Assembly: GCA_964246985.1 (NCBI GenBank)
Contig: CAXTSE010000014.1
Location: 1 to 64,000 of the forward strand
Origin: CAXTSE01 sp964246985
Lineage (GTDB): Bacteria; Actinomycetota; Actinomycetes; Actinomycetales; Microbacteriaceae
Direction of reading: 5' to 3'
Length of the DNA stretch: 64,000 nt
Both the position numbers and the translations under genes were made by a program. The notes below the pieces were generated by a model, which was not told where the DNA came from, did not search any database, and was given only the letters and a program-made list of their open reading frames with translations. The first letter of the stretch is position 1; the number at the start of each line of letters is the position of its first letter. Positions 34,278 through 42,955 of this stretch are shown piece after piece.

Positions 34278-35213
34278 ATGCCGTCCGCCCGAGATCCGCT
34301 GTGGCATCCGGGCGCCCTCTCCGAGGTCGGTTCATCCTCGAGCCGAGGCGCCATCGTGCTCGGCGACAACCTCGCCGTCACCGCGACCCTCCCCGACGCG
34401 AGCGTGCGCCTGATCTACCTCGATCCGCCCTTCAACACCGGCCGCACCCAGCGCCTGCAGAGCATCACCACCGTGCGCATCCCCGCGGGCGCCGGCCTGC
34501 CCACCACGCCGCCCCTCGCCCCCACCCCCGGCGCCCGTCAGGGCTTCAAGGGCCAGAGCTACCAGACCATCAAGGGGGCGCTCGCCCGCTACGACGACAC
34601 GTTCGCCGACTACTGGGCCTTCCTCGAGCCGCGGCTGGCGGAGGCCTGGCGGCTGCTCGACGACCGCGGGACCCTCTACCTGCACCTCGACTACCGCGAG
34701 TCGCACTACGCGAAGGTCGCGCTCGACGCGCTCTTCGGCCGCGACAGCTTCCTCAACGAGCTGATCTGGGCCTACGACTACGGCGCGAAGTCGACCCGGC
34801 GCTGGCCGGCCAAGCACGACACGATCCTCGTCTACGTGAAGGATCCCGCCCGCTACCTCTTCGACAGCGCGGCCGTCGACCGCGAGCCCTACATGGCTCC
34901 GGGCCTGGTGACACCCGAGAAGGCCGCACGCGGGAAGCTGCCCACCGACGTCTGGTGGCACACGATCGTCTCCACCAACGGGTCCGAGCGCACCGGCTAC
35001 CCCACCCAGAAGCCCGAGGGGGTCCTCCGCCGCGTCGTGCAGGCGTCGAGCGCTCCCGGCGACCTGGTGCTCGACTTCTTCGCCGGCTCGGGCACCACGG
35101 GCGCCGTCGCAAACGCGCTCGGTCGCCGCTACCTGCTCGTCGACCAGAGTCCGGATGCGGTGGCCGTCATGCGGGCGCGCCTCCCCGACGCGCAGGTCTT
35201 CCGCTCGTCATGA
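34278..35213 (+). CDS. orphan site-specific DNA methyltransferase (beta class)
   Basis: 311 aa. Catalytic motif IV is LIYLDPPFNTG (DPPF, residues ~49-52) and lies before the S-adenosylmethionine motif I VLDFFAGSGTTGAVANALGR (~268-287). That order and spelling define beta-class N6-adenine/N4-cytosine methyltransferases. The target-recognition part lies between. No restriction enzyme gene is adjacent; the neighbouring HNH gene is a DUF222 type and broken. The ATG at 34278 is 6 nt after TAAGGT (34266-34271), leaderless. It probably has a housekeeping or epigenetic role (inference); recognition sequence unknown. Confidence 0.88.
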   Translation: MPSARDPLWHPGALSEVGSSSSRGAIVLGDNLAVTATLPDASVRLIYLDPPFNTGRTQRLQSITTVRIPAGAGLPTTPPLAPTPGARQGFKGQSYQTIKGALARYDDTFADYWAFLEPRLAEAWRLLDDRGTLYLHLDYRESHYAKVALDALFGRDSFLNELIWAYDYGAKSTRRWPAKHDTILVYVKDPARYLFDSAAVDREPYMAPGLVTPEKAARGKLPTDVWWHTIVSTNGSERTGYPTQKPEGVLRRVVQASSAPGDLVLDFFAGSGTTGAVANALGRRYLLVDQSPDAVAVMRARLPDAQVFRSS

Positions 35214-35256
35214 CCCGCGGCGACCTTCTTGCGGGCCGCGTCGCTACGATGGCGCC

Positions 35257-35289
35257 ATGACCCAGGCCTCGAGTACGGCGACCCGATGA
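35257..35289 (+). CDS. 10-codon upstream ORF coupled to the HAD hydrolase gene
   Basis: ATG at 35257 opens MTQASSTATR and stops at TGA 35287-35289, overlapping the HAD-gene ATG at 35286 (ATGA). A TACGAT -10 box (35245-35250) lies 6 nt before the ATG, the same arrangement as at the tetR gene, so this ORF would be translated leaderless and could hand ribosomes on to the HAD start, which lacks a clear Shine-Dalgarno. The peptide itself resembles nothing I know. Confidence 0.4.
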   Translation: MTQASSTATR

Positions 35290-36083
35290 GCGACCGCGGC
35301 GAGGTCGAGTGCTGGCTGACCGACATGGACGGCGTCCTCGTGCACGAGAACGCGCCCCTGCCGGGAGCCCCCGAGCTGATCCGGCAGTGGCAGGATCGCG
35401 GCACCCCGTTCCTGGTGCTCACCAACAACTCCATCTTCACGCCGCGCGACCTCGCGGCGCGGCTGCGCGCATCCGGCCTCGACGTGCCCGAGGACTCGAT
35501 CTGGACCAGCGCCCTCGCCACCGCCGACTTCTGCGCGTCGCAGATGCCGGGGGGCAGCGCGTTCGTCATCGGCGAGTCGGGCATGACGAACGCCCTGCAC
35601 GAGGTCGGCTTCATCCTCACCGAGACCGACCCCGACTACGTGGTCGTCGGCGAGACGCGCAACTACTCGTTCGAGGCGATCACCAAGGCGATCCGCCTCA
35701 TCAACGGAGGCGCGCGCTTCATCGTCACCAATCCGGATGCGACGGGCCCGAGTGCGGACGGCCCGATGCCCGCGACGGGCGCGATCGCCGCTCTGATCAC
35801 GAAGGCCACCGGCAAGGACCCGTACGTGGTCGGCAAGCCGAACCCGATGATGTTCCGCTCGGCGATGAACAAGATCGGCGCCCACAGCGAGAACACCGCC
35901 ATGATCGGCGACCGCATGGACACCGACATCGTCGCCGGGATCGAGGCAGGTCTGCACACCGTGCTGGTGCTCACCGGCATCAGCGATCAGGCCGAGATCG
36001 AGCGGTACCCGTTCCGTCCGGACGAGATCCTGCAGGGCGTGTTCGAGCTCGTCGACCGGGAGCCCGCCGAATCCGAGCTCTGA
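35286..36083 (+). CDS. HAD-IIA family phosphatase (NagD-like)
   Basis: 265 aa. The nucleophile motif is WLTDMDGVLVHENAPLPGAP, motif II is FLVLTNNSIFTPRDLAARLR, and the C2-cap residues include FIVTNPDATGPSADG. Motifs III/IV are VGKPNPMMFRSAM and AMIGDRMDTDIVAGIEAGLH. It should dephosphorylate a sugar phosphate or nucleotide. The ATG at 35286 is preferred because the family starts just before the first strand; in-frame codons upstream to 35229 lack family similarity. Confidence 0.92.
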   Translation: MSDRGEVECWLTDMDGVLVHENAPLPGAPELIRQWQDRGTPFLVLTNNSIFTPRDLAARLRASGLDVPEDSIWTSALATADFCASQMPGGSAFVIGESGMTNALHEVGFILTETDPDYVVVGETRNYSFEAITKAIRLINGGARFIVTNPDATGPSADGPMPATGAIAALITKATGKDPYVVGKPNPMMFRSAMNKIGAHSENTAMIGDRMDTDIVAGIEAGLHTVLVLTGISDQAEIERYPFRPDEILQGVFELVDREPAESEL

Positions 36084-36101
36084 GCCACCGGGCCCGCCCG
36101 G

Positions 36102-37214
36102 TCAGGGCGTCGGCGCAGGTGCGGTCGGCGTGATCGCGTACGGCGCGGGTGCCGCGGTCTGGGGCACGGCGATGGACGCCGTCAGCGGCTCGCCCAGCCC
36201 GCGCGTGACGAAGCAGTAGTACGACGTGTTGGCCGCCCACTGCTCCTCGTCGATCGGGTAGCTGCCCTGCACCTGCGCGTCGGTGATCGCGGCGGCGGCG
36301 GCGAGGTCGACCACGCCCGGCGCCGCGCAGATCGACGCGATCTGGGCGGCGATCGCGTCGGCACCGGGGAAGTCCGTGGAGCCGGTCGCGTTGCCCAGCA
36401 CGCCACGGAACGCCAGCTGCGCCGTGTGCGGGACGGCGCAGTCGACGACGGTGAACTCCTCGTCCCACGGCGACGTGTACGGCTCGAGGCACTCGCCGCC
36501 GAGCAGCTCGTCCCACTCGTAGACGCCGGGTACGAGCGGCCCCGGCACGTACACGGGTGCCACGGTGACGGTCGGGGTGGGGGTCGGTGTCGCGCTCGGG
36601 GTGACGACAGCGGGAGCCGGGCCGAGCGCGCCGGCCAGCCGGGTCCCGAGGAAGAACAGGGCGACGAGGGCGAGGACCGCGAGCAGACCGGCCAGCACCC
36701 ACAGCAGGATCTTCTGCGTGCGCGACATCGAGGCGGCGGGGCCCTTGGGCCGCGGGGGCTCTGCAGGAGGTACGACGCCGTCGGCCGCCAGGACCGTGGT
36801 CGCCGCGGCCGCCGGTGCGGCTCGGCGGGCGAACGGGCTCTCGCCGGGACCCGGCGCGAGGTCGGACTGGTACTCGCGGAACTGCTCGTCGCCGAACAGC
36901 GCGTCGAGGGCAGACGTGGGATCCGCTGGCTCACTCGGTGCGCCGACAGCGGATGGCGGCGCGATGGGTCCGATCGCGGGCGGTGGGGCGGCCGGCGGAT
37001 CCGGGTCGAGCTCGACCGCGTCCATCATCTGGGTCGCCTCGAGCTCGATCGCGTCCATGGCCTCGGTGGGGGCAGGCGCGGCGGGCGCGGGCGCCGGCGG
37101 CTCGACCTCCGGAGTCGGCTCGGGCGTCGGGCGGGTCAGCCACGCGAGCGGATCCGGAGCCGCGGGACGCTGCTCCGACCCATCCGGCTCGTCGCCCGGC
37201 GTGCGCTCGGTCAC
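36102..37214 (-). CDS. septum-formation-domain membrane protein with Pro-rich cytoplasmic half
   Basis: 370 aa. Residues 1-190 are acidic, Pro/Ala-rich and probably disordered (APAPAAPAPTEAMDAIELEA). A single helix lies at ~201-225 (ILLWVLAGLLAVLALVALFF). The outside part (~260-355) contains GGECLEPYTSPWDEEFTVVD and CAVPHTAQLAF, the paired-Cys pattern of the Septum_form family (PF13845), and ends with another Pro-rich stretch. Proteins of this family are thought to work in actinobacterial cell-wall or septum biology, but the mechanism is not defined. The GTG start overlaps the pyrE stop by four bases. Confidence 0.75.
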   Translation of the reverse strand: MTERTPGDEPDGSEQRPAAPDPLAWLTRPTPEPTPEVEPPAPAPAAPAPTEAMDAIELEATQMMDAVELDPDPPAAPPPAIGPIAPPSAVGAPSEPADPTSALDALFGDEQFREYQSDLAPGPGESPFARRAAPAAAATTVLAADGVVPPAEPPRPKGPAASMSRTQKILLWVLAGLLAVLALVALFFLGTRLAGALGPAPAVVTPSATPTPTPTVTVAPVYVPGPLVPGVYEWDELLGGECLEPYTSPWDEEFTVVDCAVPHTAQLAFRGVLGNATGSTDFPGADAIAAQIASICAAPGVVDLAAAAAITDAQVQGSYPIDEEQWAANTSYYCFVTRGLGEPLTASIAVPQTAAPAPYAITPTAPAPTP

Positions 37215-37771
37215 TGCGGCTCGAGTCCCAGCTCGGTCAGCCCGATGGCCGCGTAGTACGGGTACCCGGCGGCCTCGATGACCTCGCGCGCACCCGTCGC
37301 GCGGTCGACCACGACGGCCACGCCGGCGATCTCGGCGCCGACCTTCAGCAGCGCCTCGACGGCCTTCAGCGGTGATCCGCCTGTCGTCGACGTGTCCTCG
37401 AGCACCACGACCCGCTTGCCCGCGAGGTCGGGGCCCTCGACCTGCTTGCCGCGTCCGTGGTCCTTGGGCTCCTTGCGCACGACGAACGCGTCGTACGCGA
37501 GCCCGCGCGCGGCGCCCTGGTGCAGCACGGCGGCCGCGACCGGATCGGCGCCCATCGTGAGCCCGCCGACGGCGTCCACATCGGGAATGCCCGCGATCAG
37601 GTCGACCATGACCTGCCCGATGAGCGGGGCGACCCGGTGGTCGAGACTCACCTTGCGGAGGTCGATGTAGTACGTGGCCTTCTTGCCGCTCGTGAGCGTG
37701 AAGTCGCCGTGGAACACAGCCTCGTTCGAGATGTGGTCGATGAGTCGGGCGCGGGCATCGGCGTCGGTCAC
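37211..37771 (-). CDS. pyrE: orotate phosphoribosyltransferase
   Basis: 186 aa. It makes OMP from orotate and PRPP in pyrimidine synthesis. The PRPP-binding motif is VVVLEDTSTTGGSPLKAVEA. The orotate-binding start is HGDFTLTSGKKATYYIDLRK, and the flexible catalytic loop is RKEPKDHGRGKQVEG. The GTG at 37771 is 6 nt after TACTCT (complement of 37778-37783), so leaderless. It is the first gene of a pair with the septum-formation-domain protein, and its promoter diverges from that of xthA. Confidence 0.95.
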   Translation of the reverse strand: MTDADARARLIDHISNEAVFHGDFTLTSGKKATYYIDLRKVSLDHRVAPLIGQVMVDLIAGIPDVDAVGGLTMGADPVAAAVLHQGAARGLAYDAFVVRKEPKDHGRGKQVEGPDLAGKRVVVLEDTSTTGGSPLKAVEALLKVGAEIAGVAVVVDRATGAREVIEAAGYPYYAAIGLTELGLEPQ

Positions 37772-37815
37772 CCGTCCAGAGTAGGGGACCGGTGGCTGGC
37801 GGTACTTTGGGAGGC

Positions 37816-38658
37816 ATGCGCATCGCCACCTGGAACGTCAACTCCGTCCGCAGCCGGGTGGCTCGCATCACCGACTGGCTGGTGCGCGAGGACATCGACG
37901 TGCTCGCCATGCAGGAGATCAAGTGCAAGGCCGAGCAGTTCCCGCACGCCGAGTTCGAGGCGGCCGGGTACGAGGTCGTGCTGCACGGCCTCAACCAGTG
38001 GAACGGCGTCGCGATCGCCAGCCGGGAGCCCCTCGAGGATGTGCAGGTCGGCTTCGACGGCATGCCCGGATTCGCGAAGGGCGAGGAGGGCGACGACCTG
38101 CCTCGCGAGGCGCGTGCCATCGCCGCGACGACGGGCGGAGTCCGGGTGTGGAGCCTGTACGTGCCCAACGGACGCGGCCTCGACGACCCGCACTACGTCT
38201 ACAAGCTCGACTGGATGGCGGCGCTGACCGCGTCGACAGCCGACTGGCTGCGCGCGCATCCGGATGTGCCGCTCGCCCTGACCGGCGACTTCAACGTCGC
38301 TCCGCTCGACAGCGACGTGGGCGACCCGTCGCTCGTCCCCGGCGCCTCGACCCACATCTCGGAGCCGGAGCGGGCCGCCTTCCGGGCCCTCGAGGGCATC
38401 GGCCTGACCGACGTGGTGCGGCCGATTCTGCCCGACGGCTACACCTACTGGGACTACAAGCAGCTGCGCTTCCCGCGCAACGAGGGGCTGCGGATCGACT
38501 TCATCCTCGGCTCGCAGCCGTTCGCCGACGCCGTGATCGACGCGTCGATCCACCGCAACGAGCGGAAGGGCGACGGCCCGAGCGACCACGTGCCGGTGGT
38601 CGTCGACCTCGACCTGGGCGCCGCCGAGGACGACGACGATCGGCCGATGTTCTACTAG
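37816..38658 (+). CDS. xthA: exodeoxyribonuclease III
   Basis: 280 aa, AP endonuclease/3'-5' exonuclease of base excision repair. Family motifs: MRIATWNVNSVRSRVARITD, VLAMQEIKCKAEQFP (metal Glu), LALTGDFNVAPLDSDVGDPS and a C-terminal GPSDHVPVVVDL (catalytic Asp-His). The ATG at 37816 was chosen because the family begins at MRIATWN. TACTTT (37803-37808) lies 7 nt before it. The stop shares a CTAG (38655-38658) with the opposing GH130 gene. Confidence 0.94.
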   Translation: MRIATWNVNSVRSRVARITDWLVREDIDVLAMQEIKCKAEQFPHAEFEAAGYEVVLHGLNQWNGVAIASREPLEDVQVGFDGMPGFAKGEEGDDLPREARAIAATTGGVRVWSLYVPNGRGLDDPHYVYKLDWMAALTASTADWLRAHPDVPLALTGDFNVAPLDSDVGDPSLVPGASTHISEPERAAFRALEGIGLTDVVRPILPDGYTYWDYKQLRFPRNEGLRIDFILGSQPFADAVIDASIHRNERKGDGPSDHVPVVVDLDLGAAEDDDDRPMFY

Positions 38659-39710
38659 ACGGCGTCGAGCCGCGCGACGCCGATCTTCGAGTCCGCCATC
38701 CCGTAGAACACCCAGCGCACGCCGTCGATCTCCTCGATCGCCGTCGGGAACACCACATTCGGCACGATGCCGCCGCGCTCTTCCGGGGTCTCGGGCTGCA
38801 GCAGCGGCTCGCGCGACCGCGCGACGACCTCCCAGGGGCGGTCCGCGTCCAGGATCATCCCGCCGGCCGAGTAGTTGACCCGCTGCTGCTGATCGAACGC
38901 CCGCTCGAGCACACCCGTCACGCCGTGGTGCAGCAGCAGCCAGCCCTCAGGAACTCGAATCGGCGGCGGTCCGCCCCCGATCTTCAGCTCCTCGAAGGGG
39001 TGCTCGGGCGCCGCCAGCAGGCGGGATCCGCGCCACAGCGTGATCGCCGACAGGTCGGCCAGCACGTCGGCGAGCGGCACGAACGCGATCCAGATGCTCT
39101 GACGGGGATCGCGGACACCGGAGGGCACGTGAGCCCCCTCTCCCTCACGGATCTCGCCGAGGTCCCACATCGGACGGTGCAGCACCGCGAGGCTCTCGAC
39201 GCCGTCCGGTCCGGCCACCGGCTCGGGGAAGAACAGCGTGTCCTTGTTGGGGAACAGCCCGAGGTCGGTGCCGAGGGCGTCGTCGTAGGCGAACATCGCG
39301 GGGCCGAGCCGCCGCCAGCTGCGCAGGTCGTGCGAGACGGCGATCGCCGTGCGGGGACCGAGCGGACCATAGGCCACGTAGGTCATGACGTGCAGCCCCA
39401 GAGCCTCGATCCACGTGACCCGCGGATCCTCCACACCCGCGTTGTGCGCCCCCTGCTCGAATCCGCGCGCGGGCTCGAGCACGATCCCCTGGCGCTCCAC
39501 CCCGACCGGCACCCCGTCCTCGACGATCACGCGCGCGAGTCCGACCCGCGACACGTTCCCGCTCTCGACCAGGCGGGGCAGCAGGTAGAGCTGCCCGTCG
39601 GGTCCGCGCCCGCTGCCGGGGTTGAGCACTCCCTCGGCCTCGTGCGGGTCGCCGGGCGCGGGCGTCATGACGACGCCGGCGCGCGTCAGGCGGTAGGGAA
39701 AAATGGTCAT
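38655..39710 (-). CDS. GH130 family glycoside phosphorylase
   Basis: 351 aa, five-bladed propeller of the GH130 family, which cleaves beta-mannosides with phosphate to give mannose-1-phosphate. Typical segments: NPGSGRGPDGQLYLLPRLVE, NAGVEDPRVTWIEALGLHVM, LFPNKDTLFFPE, LKIGGGPPPIRVPEGWLLLH and GGIVPNVVFPTAIEEI. There is no signal peptide, so it acts in the cytoplasm on imported oligosaccharide. It lies 61 bp after an SBP-permease-permease cluster on the same strand, which makes a mannoside uptake and phosphorolysis operon likely. The exact linkage preference cannot be read. Confidence 0.88.
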   Translation of the reverse strand: MTIFPYRLTRAGVVMTPAPGDPHEAEGVLNPGSGRGPDGQLYLLPRLVESGNVSRVGLARVIVEDGVPVGVERQGIVLEPARGFEQGAHNAGVEDPRVTWIEALGLHVMTYVAYGPLGPRTAIAVSHDLRSWRRLGPAMFAYDDALGTDLGLFPNKDTLFFPEPVAGPDGVESLAVLHRPMWDLGEIREGEGAHVPSGVRDPRQSIWIAFVPLADVLADLSAITLWRGSRLLAAPEHPFEELKIGGGPPPIRVPEGWLLLHHGVTGVLERAFDQQQRVNYSAGGMILDADRPWEVVARSREPLLQPETPEERGGIVPNVVFPTAIEEIDGVRWVFYGMADSKIGVARLDAV

Positions 39711-39771
39711 CCTCCAGCCTGACACGACGCGCCTGGACGCAGCCGTCGCGCTCGGCTCACGCCGTCGCGGC

Positions 39772-40647
39772 TCACCCCTTGACCCCGGACCCGATGTCGG
39801 TGCTCGTGAAGTACCGCTGGAACACGATGAACAACGTGACGGCCGGCACTGCCAGCACGAACGCGCCGGCGAGGGTCGCTCCGAACGGGTTCGCCGCGGT
39901 CGCGGCCACATTGCTGATGTAGTTCGCGAGCGAGACGGCGAGCGGCTGCAGCGACGCGTCCTTGGTGATGAGGAACGGCCAGAGGAACTCGTTCCATGGC
40001 CCGATGAAGGTCAGCAGGACGACCGTCAGAAGCGCCGGGCGGACGAGCGGGAGCGCGACGCTCCACAGCAGCCGCAACTCGCTCGTGCCGTCGATGCGGG
40101 CGGCCTCGAACATCTCCTTCGGGAGCTGCAGGAAGTACTGGCGGAAGATGATCACCGCCGACGAGTTGATCGCGAACGGCAGGATCATGCCGAGGTAGGA
40201 GTCGGCCAGTCCGTAATCGCGCGCGATGAGCACGTAGAGCGGGATCATGAGCAGCTGGAACGGCACCACCTGCACGAGCAGGACGATCGCGAACGTCGTA
40301 CCGCGCCCGCGCCACTGCAGCACGGCGAGCGCGTACCCGACCAGCACCCCGAACACCAGGGTGAAGACGATGACGCCCGCGGTGAAGACGCCCGAGTTGA
40401 GCAGCCCCTGGAACAGGTTGATGCGCGCGTTGATCTCGACGTAGTTCTCGCCGGTGAGGTTGGCCGGATTCGGGAACGCCCCCGCGATCGACGGGTCGGG
40501 CGCGGTCTGCAGTGAGCCGACGAACATGTAGTAGAACGGGAAGAGGAAGGCGATCGCGCCGACCGCGAGCACGATGCCACGGAGGATCGTCTGAGGCCGG
40601 CTCATCGTCCTGTTCGTGGGTCGGCGCCCCGGCGTCACGCGGCTCAT
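39772..40647 (-). CDS. carbohydrate ABC transporter permease, MalG type
   Basis: 291 aa with six helices. The conserved EAA loop is EMFEAARIDGTSELRLLWSV followed by ALPLVRPALLTV. The N-terminal ILRGIVLAVGAIAFLFPFYY and C-terminal VFQRYFTSTDIGSGVKG are typical of CUT1 sugar permeases. It pairs with the MalF-type permease encoded just upstream, overlapping by four bases (ATGA). Probable substrate: mannosides, from the downstream GH130 gene. Confidence 0.93.
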   Translation of the reverse strand: MSRVTPGRRPTNRTMSRPQTILRGIVLAVGAIAFLFPFYYMFVGSLQTAPDPSIAGAFPNPANLTGENYVEINARINLFQGLLNSGVFTAGVIVFTLVFGVLVGYALAVLQWRGRGTTFAIVLLVQVVPFQLLMIPLYVLIARDYGLADSYLGMILPFAINSSAVIIFRQYFLQLPKEMFEAARIDGTSELRLLWSVALPLVRPALLTVVLLTFIGPWNEFLWPFLITKDASLQPLAVSLANYISNVAATAANPFGATLAGAFVLAVPAVTLFIVFQRYFTSTDIGSGVKG

Positions 40648-41597
40648 GACTCCTCCCCTCCGACGAACTTGCGCTGCAGACCGGCCAGGATCAGCACCAG
40701 GATGACGAGGATCACGCCGATCGCGGCCGCCGTATCCGGTGTCCCCTGCTCGATGCCCTTCTGGTAGATCAGGAGCACCGGGGACGCCGAGGCCCCGTTC
40801 GGGCCGCCTCCCGCGGTGAGAAGGTACGGCTCGGTGAAGAGGTTGGCACCGGTCACGGTCGCGAGAAGCACGACCAGCAGCGTGGCGGGCCGGACCCCGG
40901 GGACCGTGACGGAGAGGAACGAGCGGACGCGACCGGCGCCGTCGGTGGAGGCCGACTCGTACAGCTCCTGAGGCACGTTCTGCAGCGCGGCGAGATACAG
41001 CAGGATGTAGAACCCGAGCTGCTTCCAGGTGACGAAGAGCGCGATGGTCGGCATGGCGAGCGACGAGTTGACGAGCCAGCTCGGGTCCGGCGCGAGGCCG
41101 CCGAGAGCCGTGTTGACGAGACCGTCGCCGCTGAACAGGAACAGCCAGACCGCGACCACTGCGACGCTCGCCGTGACGTACGGCACGTAGAAGCTCACGC
41201 GCATGAAGGTGCGGAAGTGGATAGCGCGGTTGAGGGCCGACGCGAGCAAGAGCGACAGCAGCACGGTCAGGGGCACGTTGATCAGCAGGAAGATGCCGAC
41301 GTTGCCGAACGACCGCCACACCGCCGGGTCGCTCAGCACCGCCCGGAAGTTGTCGAGGCCGACGAACGGGCGATCGGGGTTGTAGCCAGGCGCCGCGAAG
41401 AAGTAGTCGTAGAACGACATCCAGATCGAGAACAGGAGCGGGTACGCGAAGACCGCGATGATGAAGATCAGGTAGGGCGCGCTGAACAGCAGGCCGAGGG
41501 GGTTCTTCCCGAGGACGCGGTGCAGGGCCTTCCCCGTCGGTCGAGAGCCAGACGATCCGGACCGCGTCGGTCGGGGCCGCTCTGTCACGGCGGTCAC
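40644..41597 (-). CDS. carbohydrate ABC transporter permease, MalF type
   Basis: 317 aa with six helices. It starts with a ~30-residue cytoplasmic tail, then GLLFSAPYLIFIIAVFAYPL. The EAA loop is ELYESASTDGAGRVRSFLSV followed by TVPGVRPATLL. The GTG at 41597 overlaps the solute-binding protein stop (GTGA). It forms the membrane channel with the MalG-type subunit. No ATPase gene is in the operon, so a shared MsiK-like ATPase elsewhere would have to energise it. Confidence 0.93.
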   Translation of the reverse strand: MTAVTERPRPTRSGSSGSRPTGKALHRVLGKNPLGLLFSAPYLIFIIAVFAYPLLFSIWMSFYDYFFAAPGYNPDRPFVGLDNFRAVLSDPAVWRSFGNVGIFLLINVPLTVLLSLLLASALNRAIHFRTFMRVSFYVPYVTASVAVVAVWLFLFSGDGLVNTALGGLAPDPSWLVNSSLAMPTIALFVTWKQLGFYILLYLAALQNVPQELYESASTDGAGRVRSFLSVTVPGVRPATLLVVLLATVTGANLFTEPYLLTAGGGPNGASASPVLLIYQKGIEQGTPDTAAAIGVILVILVLILAGLQRKFVGGEES

Positions 41598-42883
41598 GGC
41601 TGCTTCGCCAGGTCGTCGATGGCCACCGCTGCCCCCTGGAGAGCATCGGGGATGCTGCCGTCGCCGAAGATGACGGCCTTGGAGTACGCGTCGCGGAACT
41701 TCTGCATCATCGCCACGGCGTTGGGCGAGTTGGGCACCTCGACGACACGCTCCGTCTGCGCACCGAACGCCGCGTACGCGGGGTTGGCCTCGAAGTAGTC
41801 GGCGTAGGTGTCGGCGAGCCCGGATCGGAGGGGCATCTGCCCGGTGATCTCGAGCAGCTGTCGGTCCTGGTCCTCGCCGGTGGCGAACTTGAGCACCTCC
41901 CATGCCGTCCCCTGGTTCTCGCAGGCCGTGTACATCGCGACGTTCTTCGCGTCGCTGAAGGTCCAGATGTCATCCGGATCGGTGGGCTGGCTGGTCGGGA
42001 CCGGCACCGATCCCCACTCGACGTCCTCGTAGACCGAGACGGCCCAGGGGCCGACGATCGCCATGGCGGCCTTGCCGTCGGCGAACGCGTCGCCCGTGTA
42101 CTTGTCGCGTCCGGCGAGACCCTCGTCGTAGAGGGTGCGCCAGAACGTCGCGACCTGATCGCCGGCCTCGTCGTCGAAGGTCGCCGTGCCGTCCTCGACG
42201 AGCGGGGTGCCGCCGGTCTCGGCCGCATACAGCGGGTAGAAGTCGAAGTTGGTCTGGAAGAACTCGCTCGTGGGAGCCGGCCAGATCGCGTAGTCCGAGA
42301 CGCCGGCGTCGACGAGTGCCCGCGAGGTGTCGAGGAACTCGTCGTAGGTGCCGAGCGGCGGATCGTCCGGATCGAGCCCGGCCTCCGCGAAGAGCGCCTT
42401 GTTGTAGAAGATGACGACCGGGTTCGACTTCCACGGCATCTGGTAGTAGTCGCCGTCGGCGTTCTGGTACTGCTCGGCCAGGGTCCCGCTGCGTTCCTCG
42501 ATGTAGGAGGCACCGTCGGGGAACGAGGACAGGTCGACCAGCCCGCCCTGCTTCTCGAACTGCGCCACGGCGATCGGGGCCGTGTTGAAGATCAGACACG
42601 GGGCGTTGCCCGCGGCGATGGCGGCGCCGATGACCGACTCGCTGCTCGACCCCGCGGGGATCTCCTGCGCGGTGATCTGCTGATCCGGGTTGGCCTCGTT
42701 CCACGCGGCCACCATCTGCTTGCCCCAGGCGAGCTCCTGCTCGTTGTTGGAGTACCAGATGGTGATGTCACCGACCTTGTCGGGCGATCCGGTGCTGGCC
42801 TGCACTCCGGCACACGCGGCAAGCGTGAACGCGGCCAGAACCATCAGACCTGCGGCGGGCATCCTGCGGAGACGACGTGACAT
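41594..42883 (-). CDS. extracellular sugar-binding lipoprotein (ABC solute-binding protein)
   Basis: 429 aa. A lipoprotein signal MSRRLRRMPAAGLMVLAAFT ends in the lipobox LAAC (Cys24). The mature protein is a family-1 binding protein: DITIWYSNNEQELAWGKQMV, PCLIFNTAPIAVAQFEKQGG and YYQMPWKSNPVVIFYNKALF. It should capture an oligosaccharide outside the membrane for the two permeases. The ATG at 42883 has GAGGGAG 5 nt upstream; the GTG at 42889 would abut that site. TAGCGT (complement of 42909-42914) is a likely -10 box. Confidence 0.93.
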   Translation of the reverse strand: MSRRLRRMPAAGLMVLAAFTLAACAGVQASTGSPDKVGDITIWYSNNEQELAWGKQMVAAWNEANPDQQITAQEIPAGSSSESVIGAAIAAGNAPCLIFNTAPIAVAQFEKQGGLVDLSSFPDGASYIEERSGTLAEQYQNADGDYYQMPWKSNPVVIFYNKALFAEAGLDPDDPPLGTYDEFLDTSRALVDAGVSDYAIWPAPTSEFFQTNFDFYPLYAAETGGTPLVEDGTATFDDEAGDQVATFWRTLYDEGLAGRDKYTGDAFADGKAAMAIVGPWAVSVYEDVEWGSVPVPTSQPTDPDDIWTFSDAKNVAMYTACENQGTAWEVLKFATGEDQDRQLLEITGQMPLRSGLADTYADYFEANPAYAAFGAQTERVVEVPNSPNAVAMMQKFRDAYSKAVIFGDGSIPDALQGAAVAIDDLAKQP

Positions 42884-42955
42884 GGGCACTCCCTCGAGCC
42901 GATCCCCACGCTAGCGGCGGGTGCGACAGCTGATCGAAGAATGCTCAGCCAAAGC

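Noticed and set aside
33068..35213. HNH endonuclease plus DNA methyltransferase as a restriction-modification system
   Set aside because: The HNH protein is a DUF222/13E12 type, usually a multicopy stand-alone family, and is frameshifted. The methyltransferase has its own promoter.
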